The notes below the pieces were generated by a model. It ran no database searches. It was not told where the DNA came from and saw only the letters and a list, made by a program, of their open reading frames with translations. Below are positions 10,232-20,686 of a stretch of DNA of 64,000 bases, piece after piece; position 1 is the first letter of the stretch, and every line of letters starts with the position of its first letter. The stretch is from Lactifluus volemus (Eukaryota; Basidiomycota; Agaricomycetes; Russulales; Russulaceae). The DNA is taken from positions 1 through 64,000 of the forward strand of contig WTXI01000086.1 in assembly GCA_022376515.1 (NCBI GenBank), given 5' to 3'. The translations under genes and the position numbers were made by a program.

Positions 10232-11976
10232 TCAGTCTCCTCTGTCCATGGATTCCCAGTCAATGTCATCCCAGAGCGCCTCACCTGCATCTACATCATC
10301 CACATCATACTCATCCCAGTGATGAGCAACAGGCTGTAACTCCGTGGCCTTGATGGGACACTTCCTCCCATAGTATTGGTGGTCAGGGAAGACCTGGCAC
10401 CTGTAAACGGTGCAACGCACATGGGGGTGGTAACAGTTGTGGGAGTAGTGCCCCCTCTTCTGGCAATAGAGGCACTCCCTCCACAAGGGGCAATCTTCGT
10501 ACTTGTGGTCCACCCCGTCTCTGTTGCACTTCCCACAGTAGAAGGAATGCTTGCCCTTCCTCTTGCGCTTACCCATGATTCTCAGAGGGCTGACTCTGGA
10601 ATCACCACCAGATGGCCCCCCATGCGATGAAGACGTGATAATGGGTGAATGTAGGCCATCCCCATCTGCTGCACGTACCCCCTGGAGTTGGTGATCACTG
10701 TCACCTGCAGAAGGTTGGGCCCAGCTGAAGACCTTCCAGGGATTGTAAGGGGATTTGGGTCGCAGCGTGTGGGGGTCTCCAGTGACATGACCTCCGGCTG
10801 GAACCTCATGTCCGCTGCTAGAGACTCCAGGGCTTCCTGGATAGGCAAGAGTTGGGGAGGTGGTGTTGGGCCCGGGAGAGGAGATGGAGTCCTCAGATGG
10901 TACGAGGGGCTTTGGCGAGGTTCTTGGCAAGGCGAGCAGGTGGTCCTCCTGTATGGTGGAGGCGCTGATCTGGGCTGGTCCTGCTGGGGTGTCCGTGGCA
11001 AGGGATGTCTCTGAGAAGGACCACTCTCCCCCCTCACAGACCGTGAGGGTGTTGAACGACAAGTCGAGAAGTTTGAGGTAGTCCTCCTCTGAGTTTGGGT
11101 ATTGGAACACAAGGTGTAGGGCATTACTCATGGAGGAGGAGGTAATGGGAGTAGTGATGGTTCGGATTCGTCTCTTCCTCTTTGCTTTTATCCTTCCTCC
11201 CCCTATCGCATTGGGGTTATGCTGATAGAATTCCTTAATGAGCTCTGGAGCCTTTACATTGCCAGCGGGTTCCCAACTATCATGAGTGGGTGAATATCCC
11301 TTCCAACAAAGGAGATACTCAAGCTTTTCTGCCTTCCCTTTCTTGTGCGCATCAATGATCTGTTCCACCTCATATTCTGGTTCGCCTTCCATCAGATCAG
11401 GTGGCGGTTCTGCGAAGTTGCGCCCATGCTCCTCCGTCTCCTTGTAAGGTGTTAACAAGGACACATGGAAGACATTGTGAATGTGCCAGTGTGGGGGAAG
11501 CTGGAGGCGATACACCACTGGGGAAATGACATCAATGATGGGGAATGGGCCATATCTTTTTGGCCCTAACTTTATGGACGGATATATTGTCTTTAGGTTT
11601 GTTCCCTCCAACAATACTTGTTGTCCTTTTTTGAATGGGTAGAAGCATCTTTGGCCCTTCTTTCTCTGGTGTCGTTTCAGCCACAGTTCCTGTGCTTTTT
11701 TGATAGCATCTTGAGCACGTTCCCTAGCCTCTTTCAGCCACATTTGCCTCTGGTGCAATGCAGGGACATTTGTGCTTTTTCTGGAGAGGCGAATGATTGG
11801 GTTTGTGCCCCACAAGAGCTCAAAGGGAGTCTTCCTTGTGCTCGCATTTGGCCAGGAATTGTGGACAAATTGGGCGAGAGGAAGAAGGTTTGCCCAGTCG
11901 TCTTGTTGGCTGCTTCCATAGATCTGTAAATACTGTTCCACCCACTGATTGGCACGTTCTGATTGTCCATCAGTCT
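10232..11976 (-). pseudogene. Gypsy-A Pol C-terminus: integrase end, chromodomain, zinc-knuckle extension
   Basis: One open frame on the minus strand (597 codons; the first 16 come from the copia-2 LTR). Order: integrase catalytic tail ([15 protein letters not shown]), the integrase C-terminal GPY/F-like region ([12 protein letters not shown]), a chromodomain at about residues 218-270 ([28 protein letters not shown]), a basic patch KAKRKRRIR, and a ~200-residue Pro/Ser linker. Then come a Cys/His cluster at 497-556 ([43 protein letters not shown]) and an acidic tail. The chromodomain would target integration to marked chromatin. The ~300-residue extension is not standard for chromoviruses. 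Gypsy-D carries it too. Confidence 0.88.
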
Positions 11977-12461
11977 TAGTGTGCAAAAATCGGGAGGAAC
12001 GAGCGGTGGCAGCGGCGGCAAACAATAAAACGGGGGAGCGGGCAGGCGTGCGCGCGGAACGGGAACAGTAGGACGAGACTCTTTCGGAGTCTCGTCTGGT
12101 TACTATATATTGTTCTATAGGCTAGTGGAATTGCTAATTGAAGAAGGGGGACTAGTAGTTTAAGGGAATGGTCTCGATCTTGGCCTCGAGAGCGGCCGCT
12201 CGTAGTGAACGTGGGCGCGGGACTAAGTCCTCGGCGCGGGGAATATACTAACTAAATAAAAGGGGTGTCGAGGATAGAAAAGGAATGGTATAGTAGGTAA
12301 ACGGCTGTGGGCGATCGCCCCCAACGGGGAGCGGTCGTTATCCACACCGGCGGGTCCTCGGGGTGCCTAGGACGTTGGCTGTCCCGTCCTTGGTACCCCC
12401 TAACGCTGGGCGCCGTTTTCGGCCGCCAGCCTTTCTCCCGCGTCCTCGTGATTCCTCGTCA
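11977..12461 (-). repeat. copia-2 3' LTR (485 bp)
   Basis: Matches 16851-17335 along its whole length by eye. It contains a perfect 10-bp stem (GACGAGACTC and GAGTCTCGTC, 12072-12096) just downstream of an ATATATAG TATA-like box in LTR orientation. Gag-Pol terminates inside this LTR. Confidence 0.95.
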
Positions 12462-15400
12462 CTCCCCCGCGAGCGCCGTCGAGGGCCTGCAACAGACCGA
12501 GTGCGGCAGCGTGCCGCGTGACCTTCCAGGCCGGTAGCGCCTTCGTGAGGATGTCGGCTGTCATGTCGTCGGTGGGGCAGTAGGTGATGGATAGCTCCCC
12601 CGTGTTGATGACTTGTCGGATGTAGTGGTAACGAATGTCGATGTGCTTTGTTCTGGCTCGATAGTTATCATCAGTGGCAATCTTGAGGGCTGCCTGATTA
12701 TCACAGTAGATCATAGTTGAATTTTCGAAAGGAGTTAGCAACTCTCCTTTGAGGCGGCGAAGCCACACTGCTTCCTTCGCAGCGTGGGTCGCCGCCACGT
12801 ATTCTGCTTCCGCGGTGGACAGGGTGACGATCTCCTGCTTGCGAGATCGCCACGAGATCGCCCCTCCATCGATAAGGAACGCGTAGCCCGATATGGCGTG
12901 GCGGTGCGGCTGCGATGCGCCGTCTGCGTCTGTGTATCCGATGAGGTCGTGCTGCTCACTGCCGTAGGTGAGCTCGAGGTGTCGCGTGCCCGATAGGTAG
13001 CGCAGGACGCGTTTCACCGCGTCCCAATGCAGCTCCCCCGGGTTCTCGAGAAATTGGGAGAGGGTCGAGATCGCGAACGCGATGTCGGGGCGCGTGGCGA
13101 CTGCGGCGTACATGAGGCTTCCGATTGCCTCTCGATATGGTGTTTTTCGCATATGGGCTGCCTCTGTCTCATCAGCAGGGCAATCATCTTTGGAATAAAG
13201 TATGTTTGGGATCATGGGTGAGCTCTGAGCCTTGGCATCACCCAGTCCATATCTCGCAACAATAGACTTGATGTATTCTGATTGCGAGAGCGAGATGGTG
13301 TGCGCGGCGCGGTCTCGGGTGACTCGGATCCCGAGGAGCCAACTGATCGGCCCCAAGTCGGTGAGGGCGTAGCGCGCGTTCAGCTGCGCCTTGTACCGTT
13401 GCATGAGCTCGCTAGAGCTGCTCGTAATGATGCAGTCGTCGACATGGACTGCAAGGATTAGGACGTCGTCCTTCTCCTGCGCTCGGAAAACGCCCGGGTC
13501 GGATTGCGTGACGCGGAGGCCGAGGTCGTTGAGCGCGCGCGTGAGGGTGTCGTACCATCGACGCCCGGCCTGCTTGAGCCCGTAGAGGGACTTCCGCAGC
13601 CGTTTCACGCTGCCGCTGCTCTCCTCGAAGCCCGGGGGTTCCTGCATATAGATCTCTTCCTCCTCCCCCAGCTCACCATTTAAGTAAGCGCTATTAAAAT
13701 CGAAAGTGTCTATGTCCCAGTCATAGCGCGCTGCGATCGCGAGGATGGTGCGAATACTGGCTAGTTTCGCAACCGGGGAGAAGGTGTCGAAGTAGTCGAC
13801 GCCGTAAATCTGTGTGAACCCGCGCGCGACAAGGCGCGCCTTGTATTTGTCGATCGCGCCGTCGGCCTTACGCTTGAGTCGGAAGACCCACTTGCTGCCG
13901 ACGACGTTTTTGCCTTCAGGGCGGGGAACCGTGTCCCAGGTGCCCGCGCGTTCGAGCGTCTCGATCTCGCGTTCCATCGCGCGCTGCCACTCGGGCCAGT
14001 CGGGGCGGGATCGCGCCTCGGAGACGGAGCGCGGGTCGCCGTTCGCGTCGTGCGCTGCCGCGGTCATCGTCATATCGATCTCTACATGAAATGCCATCTC
14101 TGCATAGCTAGGTTCTTCAGGGGCTGTGACAAAAGACTCGTTAGCTGAGTCTGTTCCGCGCTGGGATAATGTCACCCGGCGCGCGTGCCCTCGGAGGCTG
14201 GTTTCTGGGGCATCTTCTTCTCTGGTGGCCTGCTCGCCCTGCGACAGCTTCGCTATTCGTGCCGATCGGCGCGGCGGCTCGGATCGTACTTGCGGGGGCG
14301 GCTTCACTTTCTTCGGCGCTCGGGGCGGCTGTGGCGGTGGTGGTGCTGGCTCCGGTGGTGTGATCGGCGACGGCATCACATAGTCGTCTTCTGCCGCTTG
14401 GTCCGGGGCCTCGGCGTCGTTTTCTGGCTGTTCCGAAGTCGGGTCGGGTTCCGGAGCGCCGGCGTCGGGATGCCGCGTTTGGGGCGTCGGGATGACGCTG
14501 GGCTGACTTTTCGGGGCTACGACTTTGTTCTGGACTTGTACTTGAGGTTGTGAGGGGATGTACACTGTCACTGTGTCAGTGGTGAACTTTACATCTCTCT
14601 CAGCTGTGATGGAGTGCTTCTCTGGCCAATATATCCTGTGGGCATGGGGGCTCTCTTTATCATAGCCTACCCATCGTGCTTGCAAGGCCCGGGCATCTAG
14701 TTTCGAGCCCTTGAAGCTTTTGACCCACACCCGCTGGCCCCATTCCGGAACGCCGGCCAAATTTGGCTTGTGTCCGTGGAGGCGTTCGAAGGGGGTGATC
14801 GCGCCTAGCGCGCGCGTGGACGTCCGGTTCTTCAACCAGGTGGCATGCTGGAGTGCCTCGCCCCATAGAGATTTGGGGAGGCCGGACTGGTGGAGGAGGG
14901 CGCGGACGCGTTCCATGAGGCGCCGGTTGAGCGACTCCGCGATGCCGTTGTGCTGCGGGGTGTCGTGCGTGGTGAGCCGTTGCTCCGTCCCACGTTGCCG
15001 GAGGAAGGCCTTGAGATCGTTGCTGGTGTACTCGCCCCCTCGGTCGGAGCGGAAACGGCGTATCGTCACGCCGTGCTGCGTGCGCGCCCATGCCGCGAAC
15101 TCCTTGTAGGCGGCGGCGGCGTCCGATTTCGCTTTGAGGGTGTTGGTCCAGGTGTACCGAGAGTGATCGTCAGTGAAAGTAATGTAATAGCACTTCCCAC
15201 CAAGGCTGTTGACAGGAGAGGGCCCCCACACATCAGAGTGGACTTCTTCTCCAAAGAAGGTGGCAGGTGGGGCTTCTCTTTCAGGTCTGATGGCTTTTCT
15301 GGTCGTCTTAGCATAATCACAAGAGTCACAAGTGAAGGGGGATCCTTCATCAATAAGATCCACTCCTTGGATGGAGTTGTGTCGAACGAGAGAGCGTAGG

Positions 15401-16749
15401 GTGTCGACGCTGACGTGGCCCAGGCGACGGTGGAGTTCGAAAAGTGTGACTCGTTCGGGTGTGACTGCGGCCGAGGCTGTCACGGGGTGCTCGACTCTGT
15501 AGAGTCCGTTCGCGTTCGCTTTGATGGTTCCGACGACTTTTCCCTTCGCGTTTTTAATGGTGCAGCTTTCCTTTTCAAAGGTGACTGAATTTCCCAGCTT
15601 GGTGATTCGTGATATTGATACTATGGTCATAGCCATGTCAGGAGCATGCAGGACTTCTCTCAAGATGACTGAAGTGGAAGACTCCCCATGAGGGACCTCT
15701 ATCTTGAGGTCCCCGACGCCTATCGCATAAAATACCCGTTTATCGGCCGCGATTATCGCACGCGGCGCGATTTCTCGATATGTAGTGAATTTTTCGCGGA
15801 AGGGGGACATGTGGGTGGACGCCCCGGAGTCGTAGAGCTCGGCGTCGATCGTGGCGGTGCGTGGCGCGCTGGCTGCGGCAACCGGGTGGTCGCTGACTTC
15901 TTCTATAGCTGCCCACGCCTCGATATCGTTTGGTTCGGCCGCTGTCGTCGCGGTGTTCGCGCCAGCGCCTCTGCGTTGCGGGAACTGGCCTTCCTGGCCC
16001 CCGCCTTTTTGCCAACATTCGGCTTTGATATGGCCTCGTTTTTTGCAATTGTGGCACTCGATATCGCGTCGTTTTCCTCTTCCCTTCCCTTTCTGCGAGG
16101 ACGCGGCGAACGCTTCGTCCGCGTCCTGTTTCGTCTTGTCTCCTTGGAGACGGTCGTACTCGTCCATCGCGAGTCGAATCACGTTCGCGGGCGCGATGGT
16201 CGCCTTCGCGAAGTCAGCCGAAGCGTTTATAGCGCTGACTATTCCCTGGTATGAAGGGGGAAGTGACCGGAGCAGAATGTAAGCAAATTCCAGATCAGAA
16301 ATGCTACTTCCCAAGGATGCTAATTTTTCCTTCATATTTTGCAGGTTTTCGAAGTGTGTGCGAAGGTTCTCGTCGTCTCCGCACTTGATGGTGCCGATGC
16401 GCCACCGCAGCTCGATCGCGACTAGCGGCGATCGCGTTTCGTGGAGCTCCTTCAGGGCCTCCCACACTTCCTTCGCAGTCGTCTTGTTTTTGATGCTGTT
16501 GAATGCGGAATCGGGGATTGACGACGCGATTACGTTTATTAGCGCGGCTTCGTCGTCTTCCCATCGCTCGTCGGGTGTGGCGCCGTTTATGGTGCCACCA
16601 ACGATGTAGCGTTGCGTCGGCTTCGTATTGGTCAAGTGGTCCTTCCACTTATGGGACTTGATTACGAGCATCATTCGGTCGCGGTAATTTTCCCAGTTTG
16701 TGCCATCAGCTGCCAGCTGGACTATTTTGGTACTGTGACCTTCAACCAT
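12400..16749 (-). CDS. copia-2 Gag-Pol polyprotein (1449 aa)
   Basis: A complete single-ORF copia polyprotein. Domains: Gag (UBN2-like, ~10-215); CCHC knuckle C232-C245 (CHNCKKRGHIKAEC); protease DSGASTHM at 307; GAG-pre-integrase H440/H445/C474/C477; integrase D505 (HSDVWG), D569 (RSDRGGEY), E605 (GIAESLNRR); Pro-rich linker (~735-880); RVT_2 RT 915-1165 with D1017 and HVDD at 1102-1105; RNase H from ~1270 (GYTDADG, STAEAEY, YCDNQAA). The start is the first ATG, ~100 nt after the 5' LTR. There is no frameshift signal, so Gag:Pol balance must be set otherwise. All catalytic residues I can check are present, so it is probably functional. Confidence 0.96.
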   Translation of the reverse strand: MVEGHSTKIVQLAADGTNWENYRDRMMLVIKSHKWKDHLTNTKPTQRYIVGGTINGATPDERWEDDEAALINVIASSIPDSAFNSIKNKTTAKEVWEALKELHETRSPLVAIELRWRIGTIKCGDDENLRTHFENLQNMKEKLASLGSSISDLEFAYILLRSLPPSYQGIVSAINASADFAKATIAPANVIRLAMDEYDRLQGDKTKQDADEAFAASSQKGKGRGKRRDIECHNCKKRGHIKAECWQKGGGQEGQFPQRRGAGANTATTAAEPNDIEAWAAIEEVSDHPVAAASAPRTATIDAELYDSGASTHMSPFREKFTTYREIAPRAIIAADKRVFYAIGVGDLKIEVPHGESSTSVILREVLHAPDMAMTIVSISRITKLGNSVTFEKESCTIKNAKGKVVGTIKANANGLYRVEHPVTASAAVTPERVTLFELHRRLGHVSVDTLRSLVRHNSIQGVDLIDEGSPFTCDSCDYAKTTRKAIRPEREAPPATFFGEEVHSDVWGPSPVNSLGGKCYYITFTDDHSRYTWTNTLKAKSDAAAAYKEFAAWARTQHGVTIRRFRSDRGGEYTSNDLKAFLRQRGTEQRLTTHDTPQHNGIAESLNRRLMERVRALLHQSGLPKSLWGEALQHATWLKNRTSTRALGAITPFERLHGHKPNLAGVPEWGQRVWVKSFKGSKLDARALQARWVGYDKESPHAHRIYWPEKHSITAERDVKFTTDTVTVYIPSQPQVQVQNKVVAPKSQPSVIPTPQTRHPDAGAPEPDPTSEQPENDAEAPDQAAEDDYVMPSPITPPEPAPPPPQPPRAPKKVKPPPQVRSEPPRRSARIAKLSQGEQATREEDAPETSLRGHARRVTLSQRGTDSANESFVTAPEEPSYAEMAFHVEIDMTMTAAAHDANGDPRSVSEARSRPDWPEWQRAMEREIETLERAGTWDTVPRPEGKNVVGSKWVFRLKRKADGAIDKYKARLVARGFTQIYGVDYFDTFSPVAKLASIRTILAIAARYDWDIDTFDFNSAYLNGELGEEEEIYMQEPPGFEESSGSVKRLRKSLYGLKQAGRRWYDTLTRALNDLGLRVTQSDPGVFRAQEKDDVLILAVHVDDCIITSSSSELMQRYKAQLNARYALTDLGPISWLLGIRVTRDRAAHTISLSQSEYIKSIVARYGLGDAKAQSSPMIPNILYSKDDCPADETEAAHMRKTPYREAIGSLMYAAVATRPDIAFAISTLSQFLENPGELHWDAVKRVLRYLSGTRHLELTYGSEQHDLIGYTDADGASQPHRHAISGYAFLIDGGAISWRSRKQEIVTLSTAEAEYVAATHAAKEAVWLRRLKGELLTPFENSTMIYCDNQAALKIATDDNYRARTKHIDIRYHYIRQVINTGELSITYCPTDDMTADILTKALPAWKVTRHAAALGLLQALDGARGGVTRNHEDAGERLAAENGAQR

Positions 16750-16836
16750 TTTACAGGATGTTGGTTTTGATGGAGAGAGGAGGTGTAAGTGTTTTTAAGC
16801 TCTGAGGGTTCTCGTACTGATTTTAAGATGCAACAG

Positions 16837-16850
16837 CAGGGCCCATAACC
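16837..16850 (-). promoter_or_regulatory. copia-2 primer binding site, initiator tRNA-Met half
   Basis: On the minus strand GGTTATGGGCCCTG abuts the 5' LTR end (CACTA). It is the same site as in copia-1 and complementary to the initiator tRNA-Met anticodon arm. Confidence 0.85.
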
Positions 16851-17335
16851 TAGTGTGCAAAAATCGGGAGGAACGAGCGGTGGCAGCGGCGGCAAACAAT
16901 AAAACGGGGGAGCGGGCAGGCGTGCGCGCGGAACGGGAACAGTAGGACGAGACTCTTTCGGAGTCTCGTCTGGTTACTATATATTGTTCTATAGGCTAGT
17001 GGAATTGCTAATTGAAGAAGGGGGACTAGTAGTTTAAGGGAATGGTCTCGATCTTGGCCTCGAGAGCGGCCGCTCGTAGTGAACGTGGGCGCGGGACTAA
17101 GTCCTCGGCGCGGGGAATATACTAACTAAATAAAAGGGGTGTCGAGGATAGAAAAGGAATGGTATAGTAGGTAAACGGCTGTGGGCGATCGCCCCCAACG
17201 GGGAGCGGTCGTTATCCACACCGGCGGGTCCTCGGGGTGCCTAGGACGTTGGCTGTCCCGTCCTTGGTACCCCCTAACGCTGGGCGCCGTTTTCGGCCGC
17301 CAGCCTTTCTCCCGCGTCCTCGTGATTCCTCGTCA
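16851..17335 (-). repeat. copia-2 5' LTR (485 bp)
   Basis: Same sequence as the left copy by eye. The GC-rich block conserved with the copia-1 LTR (CTCCCCGTTGGGGGCGATCG) lies in its upstream half. Confidence 0.95.
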
Positions 17336-17340
17336 AGTCT

Positions 17341-18579
17341 GTGGGTGATAAGCGGAGCTGATGTTCTGTGTGATTCCTAATAGTTCACACATCTGGCAGG
17401 TGAAGTGCTCAGTAAAATGGGGATCTCTGTCCGAAATGACATGGTGGGGGCAGCCAAAGAGAGGGAAGATGCATTCCACATAGAGCCAGGCCACTTCCTC
17501 TGCGTCAATTGTCTTTTGACAGTGCAGGAAGAAGGCTGCCTTCGAACAATCGTGGTCCACTATAGTGAGGATTGAGTCATACCCCTTCGAAACTGGGAGA
17601 TTGGTGATGAGGTCAAGTGAAATTGTCTGGAAGGGGATCGCTTTTCGCTCAACAGTGATCGGCATCAGTGGTGGTTTGGGTTTCACAGTGTTAGGCTTCA
17701 TCATTTGGCAAGTTGCACACCCTTTGACGTAACTCTGAATAAATTGTTGCATCGTTGGCCACCAGTAGTCTTCAGACACCTTCTGAAGTGTCGTGGCAAT
17801 GCCTGGGTGTCCAGCCAAGGTATGGTCATGGTATTCACATAGGATCTGTTGCTTCAGACCTTCCCGATCCACAACCACAGGTCTCCCTTGATGTACCCAG
17901 TGGTGATTTACTGAGTCCAATGGGTAGGAGCGATGCAGCTCTGTGAAATAGTTTGGTGTGCGTGCTTGCCAATCCCAAACCTGCTGTTCAAGATCGCTGA
18001 CTTCCACTGCCCACGTGAAAAGTTTGTCAGGTAGGACAAGGGTGTTTTCATTATCATGTTTCCCTTCGTCCACTCCTGGTGGTCTGGACAGTGTGTCAGC
18101 CCTATTCAGCTTGCCAGGGTGGTGCACTAGCTTGTAATTGTAGTCCGCAAGGTCACTAAGGTACCTTGCTATGCGTTGGTTAATTCTCTGGGGTTGCTGG
18201 TAGTATCGAAGATTGTTATGGTTGGTGTGCACAATGGCAGTGAAAAGAGAGGAGAGGAACAAGTGTCTCCATTGCCACAGATCTCGGATCACTGCTAAGA
18301 GCTCTCTATCATGGATGTCGTACCCTCTCTCAGCCTCGTTCAACGTCTGGGAGTGGTAGCCCACCGGACAGAGCCTCTGTTTGTCATTTCTTTGATAGAG
18401 GATGGCTCCAGTGGCATACTGGGATGCGTCCACCTCCATCTCGAAGGGGTGGTCATAGTCAGGTCTTTGGAGGACAGGATTGGACTCTATGATTTGGAGG
18501 AGTGCATCCAAGGCTTTGGTGCATTCATCCATCCACTTGAATGGTCATCTCTTCTTCAGCAAGGCAGTAAGTGGTGCCG
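17341..18579 (-). pseudogene. Gypsy-A Pol: RNase H and integrase core
   Basis: Minus-strand frame of ~399 codons. RNase H begins at DECTKALDALLQII and includes EMEVDASQYATGAIL, GYHSQTLNEAERGYDIHDRELLA and TNHNNLRYYQQPQRINQRIARY. The integrase zinc finger follows (H and H in YHDHTLAGHPG, then CATCQ). The core has ISLDLITNLP, VDHDCSKAAFF and VISDRDPHF, ending SSAYHPQT at the copia-2 junction. The reading frame resumes at 11971. A solo A-type LTR separates it from the RT part at 19464. Confidence 0.9.
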
Positions 18580-18584
18580 CAAGG

Positions 18585-19458
18585 TGTTACAGTTATGCGG
18601 GCCATCCGGCCCATTTCTCGTTGTTTTCCATCTATTTTTCGACTTGTGTTATGACCTAGGATCCCTTTCCTTGGCCAGCCCCCTCTGTTTGTCTTCTAGG
18701 GGCTGTGCATCGCTATTTTGGACGTGTACTTGACTCAGGGATCATGACTCAAATCTTGAGTCAGCGTTCTTGACTCAGATCTTGAGTCAGACGCACTGAG
18801 TCAGTTCTTGAGTCATCAGAACTGACTCAGGTCCTTAGTCAATGGTCTTGACTTCGCTACTTTACTGTAACCTTTGTAGGATAGTTGGCTGGCCCTCTGT
18901 ACACATAAATAGGGCCCTATGGACGAGCTAAAGCCCCAGCTTCAGCTTCGTCGAGAATCACAGCAGTTGTTCGCCTGACGCTCAATCTCCCTCTCTTCTT
19001 GTGAATCCCCTCTTCGTACCTTGATCTAGGTACTTTGCGCCACGATCAGACATCTGTGAACTTGTTCCATTTCCGTGAAACCAGTTCCCAGACACCTGAA
19101 CCCTAATACGAACGCGTTGTGAGAAGTAGTCCCCACTTCTCACCCCACGTCCGCCCTAGAACCTTAGTTCAACCTCCCACGAGTGTCCTTGGAAGGCGAG
19201 CATCCCTTGCATTCCAAATACACTTGTGCCCGCATTGCGGTTGAACTTACAGATCGTCCTTTGTCCATCTGCCACCATCTATCCTCTTTGGGAACGGTAA
19301 CTCCAACCATCGCATGCGCCGGCCCGTACTACCCGCCTCACGCGATACGAACCCGAGAGTTCGCACAGTCAAGTCTATCCTTCACAGGAACTTGCCTGTG
19401 CATTCTTCAATTGAATACTGAAGCTCACTTCGAGCCACGGTCCCTGTGAACTGTGACA
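18585..19458 (+). repeat. solo A-type LTR, short variant (874 bp)
   Basis: Begins TGTTACAGTTATG and ends AACTGTGACA. The target duplication CAAGG lies at 18580-18584 and 19459-19463, splitting the Gypsy-A RT/RNase H coding region. It keeps the TGA(C/G)TCA cluster, the CATAAATAGG TATA box and AGCTTCAGCTT. It is ~61 bp shorter than the 935-bp LTRs, and several internal blocks differ, so it is a subfamily. Confidence 0.93.
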
Positions 19459-19463
19459 CAAGG

Positions 19464-20686
19464 TGTGCAAAGTGGGGAATGAATGGTCTCTGGTACCCCA
19501 AAACACCAAGCGTGCTCCGGACCTCCTTTACTGAAGACAAGGTTCAAGGCCACTGAGATAGTCCCTTCCTCTTTGTGGGATCGATGCGGATGGTCCCATG
19601 TTCCACATGGATGCCAAGGTAGTCAATGCTGGTCTGCTCAAACTTGCACTTCGACAGTTTGAGGAAGAAGGATTCTTGGTGGAACATCTCAAGGATTTCT
19701 CGAACTATCCTTCTGTGTTCTCCTACATCTCCTCCTGTGGCAACTAAGACGTCGTCCATGTATACAAACACCTTTCCTGGGTAGTGGTTCATGATCTTGG
19801 CAAAGACCTGATCCATGCAACGTTGAAAAGTGGCCAGAGAGTTCTGGAGGCCAAAGAGCATCAACTTTGGTTGGTACAGGCCAAAGGGAGTCTTAAATGT
19901 GGCCTTCCACCAATCCTCAGGGTGAATCTGGATGTTATGATAGCCCCAACGAATGTCCAATGCCATGAAGAGGGTGCGTCCATGCAGCGCTTCCAGAATT
20001 TGTTCAATGCGAGAGATGGGGTACACATCTCGGATCGTCCAACTGTTCACCTCCCTATAGTCCTGAATGGGTCGAAGACTCCTATCTCTCTTCTTTATGA
20101 AGAACCAAGGGGTCGATCAAGGAGAGTTGGACTTTTCGATGCATCCCCACTGCTCATTCTCTTTTAAGAACTTCTGGGTCACTTCTCTTTCCTCCCTTGT
20201 GAGGGTGTAGACTTTACAATTAATAGTAGCTGGGGTGTCCTCCTTCAAGACAATGGCATGATCTTCTGGTCGTGAAGGCGGGAAGTGGTGGGATTTCTCC
20301 TTGTCAAAGACGTCTGCATAGTCCCGGTATTGGGGTGGTAACACCTTGTGTTTTTCCCCACTGGCTACCTGCTCTTGGTGCACTTTTATGGCCCATTCCT
20401 GGGCCACATTGGTGCGATCAATGCAGGCTGGTTCCTTCTCCCTTTCCTTGTGTATTTGGTGGGGATGCTGGTATTTTCTCCACTTGGTTTCGATCCGTAC
20501 TCCCCCATCCCGTACCTCTCCCTTGGCCCAATTGATGCGAGGATTGAACTCTGAGAGCCAGGGATGTCCTAGGAGTACGTGATCCTTGCCAAGATTGGTG
20601 ATGTAGAACCACTGGAGGGTGTCCTTGCTTCCTACGAGACATCGAAGGATGCAGTATTCCGTGAGCTTTCCAGCCTGGTTCTAAGT
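19464..20686 (-). pseudogene. Gypsy-A Pol: protease tail and reverse transcriptase
   Basis: Minus strand. It begins in the protease tail (FYVTNLGKD, LLGHPWLSEFNPRI) and continues into the RT: FFIKKRD, IQDYREVNSWTIRDVYPI, ALDIRWGYHNIQI, FGLYQPKLMLFGLQNS and the catalytic VYMDDVLVA box. The thumb follows (LGIHVEHGTIRIDP). A TGG to TGA change near 20115 (before STPWFF) stops translation. The left end is cut by the solo A-type LTR at 19458 and the right end by the solo B LTR at 20692. Confidence 0.9.

Larger units (their letters stand above)
11977..17335 (-). mobile_element. copia-2: intact, very young Ty1/copia element
   Basis: A 5359-bp element on the minus strand. Its two 485-bp LTRs (11977-12461, 16851-17335) show no difference that I can find. 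The target duplication AGTCT lies at 11972-11976 and 17336-17340, within the Gypsy-A integrase sequence encoding HPQTDGQ. The primer site and polypurine tract abut the LTRs, and a single 1449-codon Gag-Pol frame is uninterrupted. On the minus strand the LTR reads TGACGAGG to GCACACTA, so its ends are TG...TA. It has all parts needed for mobility. Confidence 0.96.

Noticed and set aside
14185..14553. Long open frames on the plus strand opposite copia-2 (also 15688-16254, 14890-15399)
   Set aside because: They are antisense shadows of the intact 1449-codon Gag-Pol in GC-rich sequence, with no recognisable domain.
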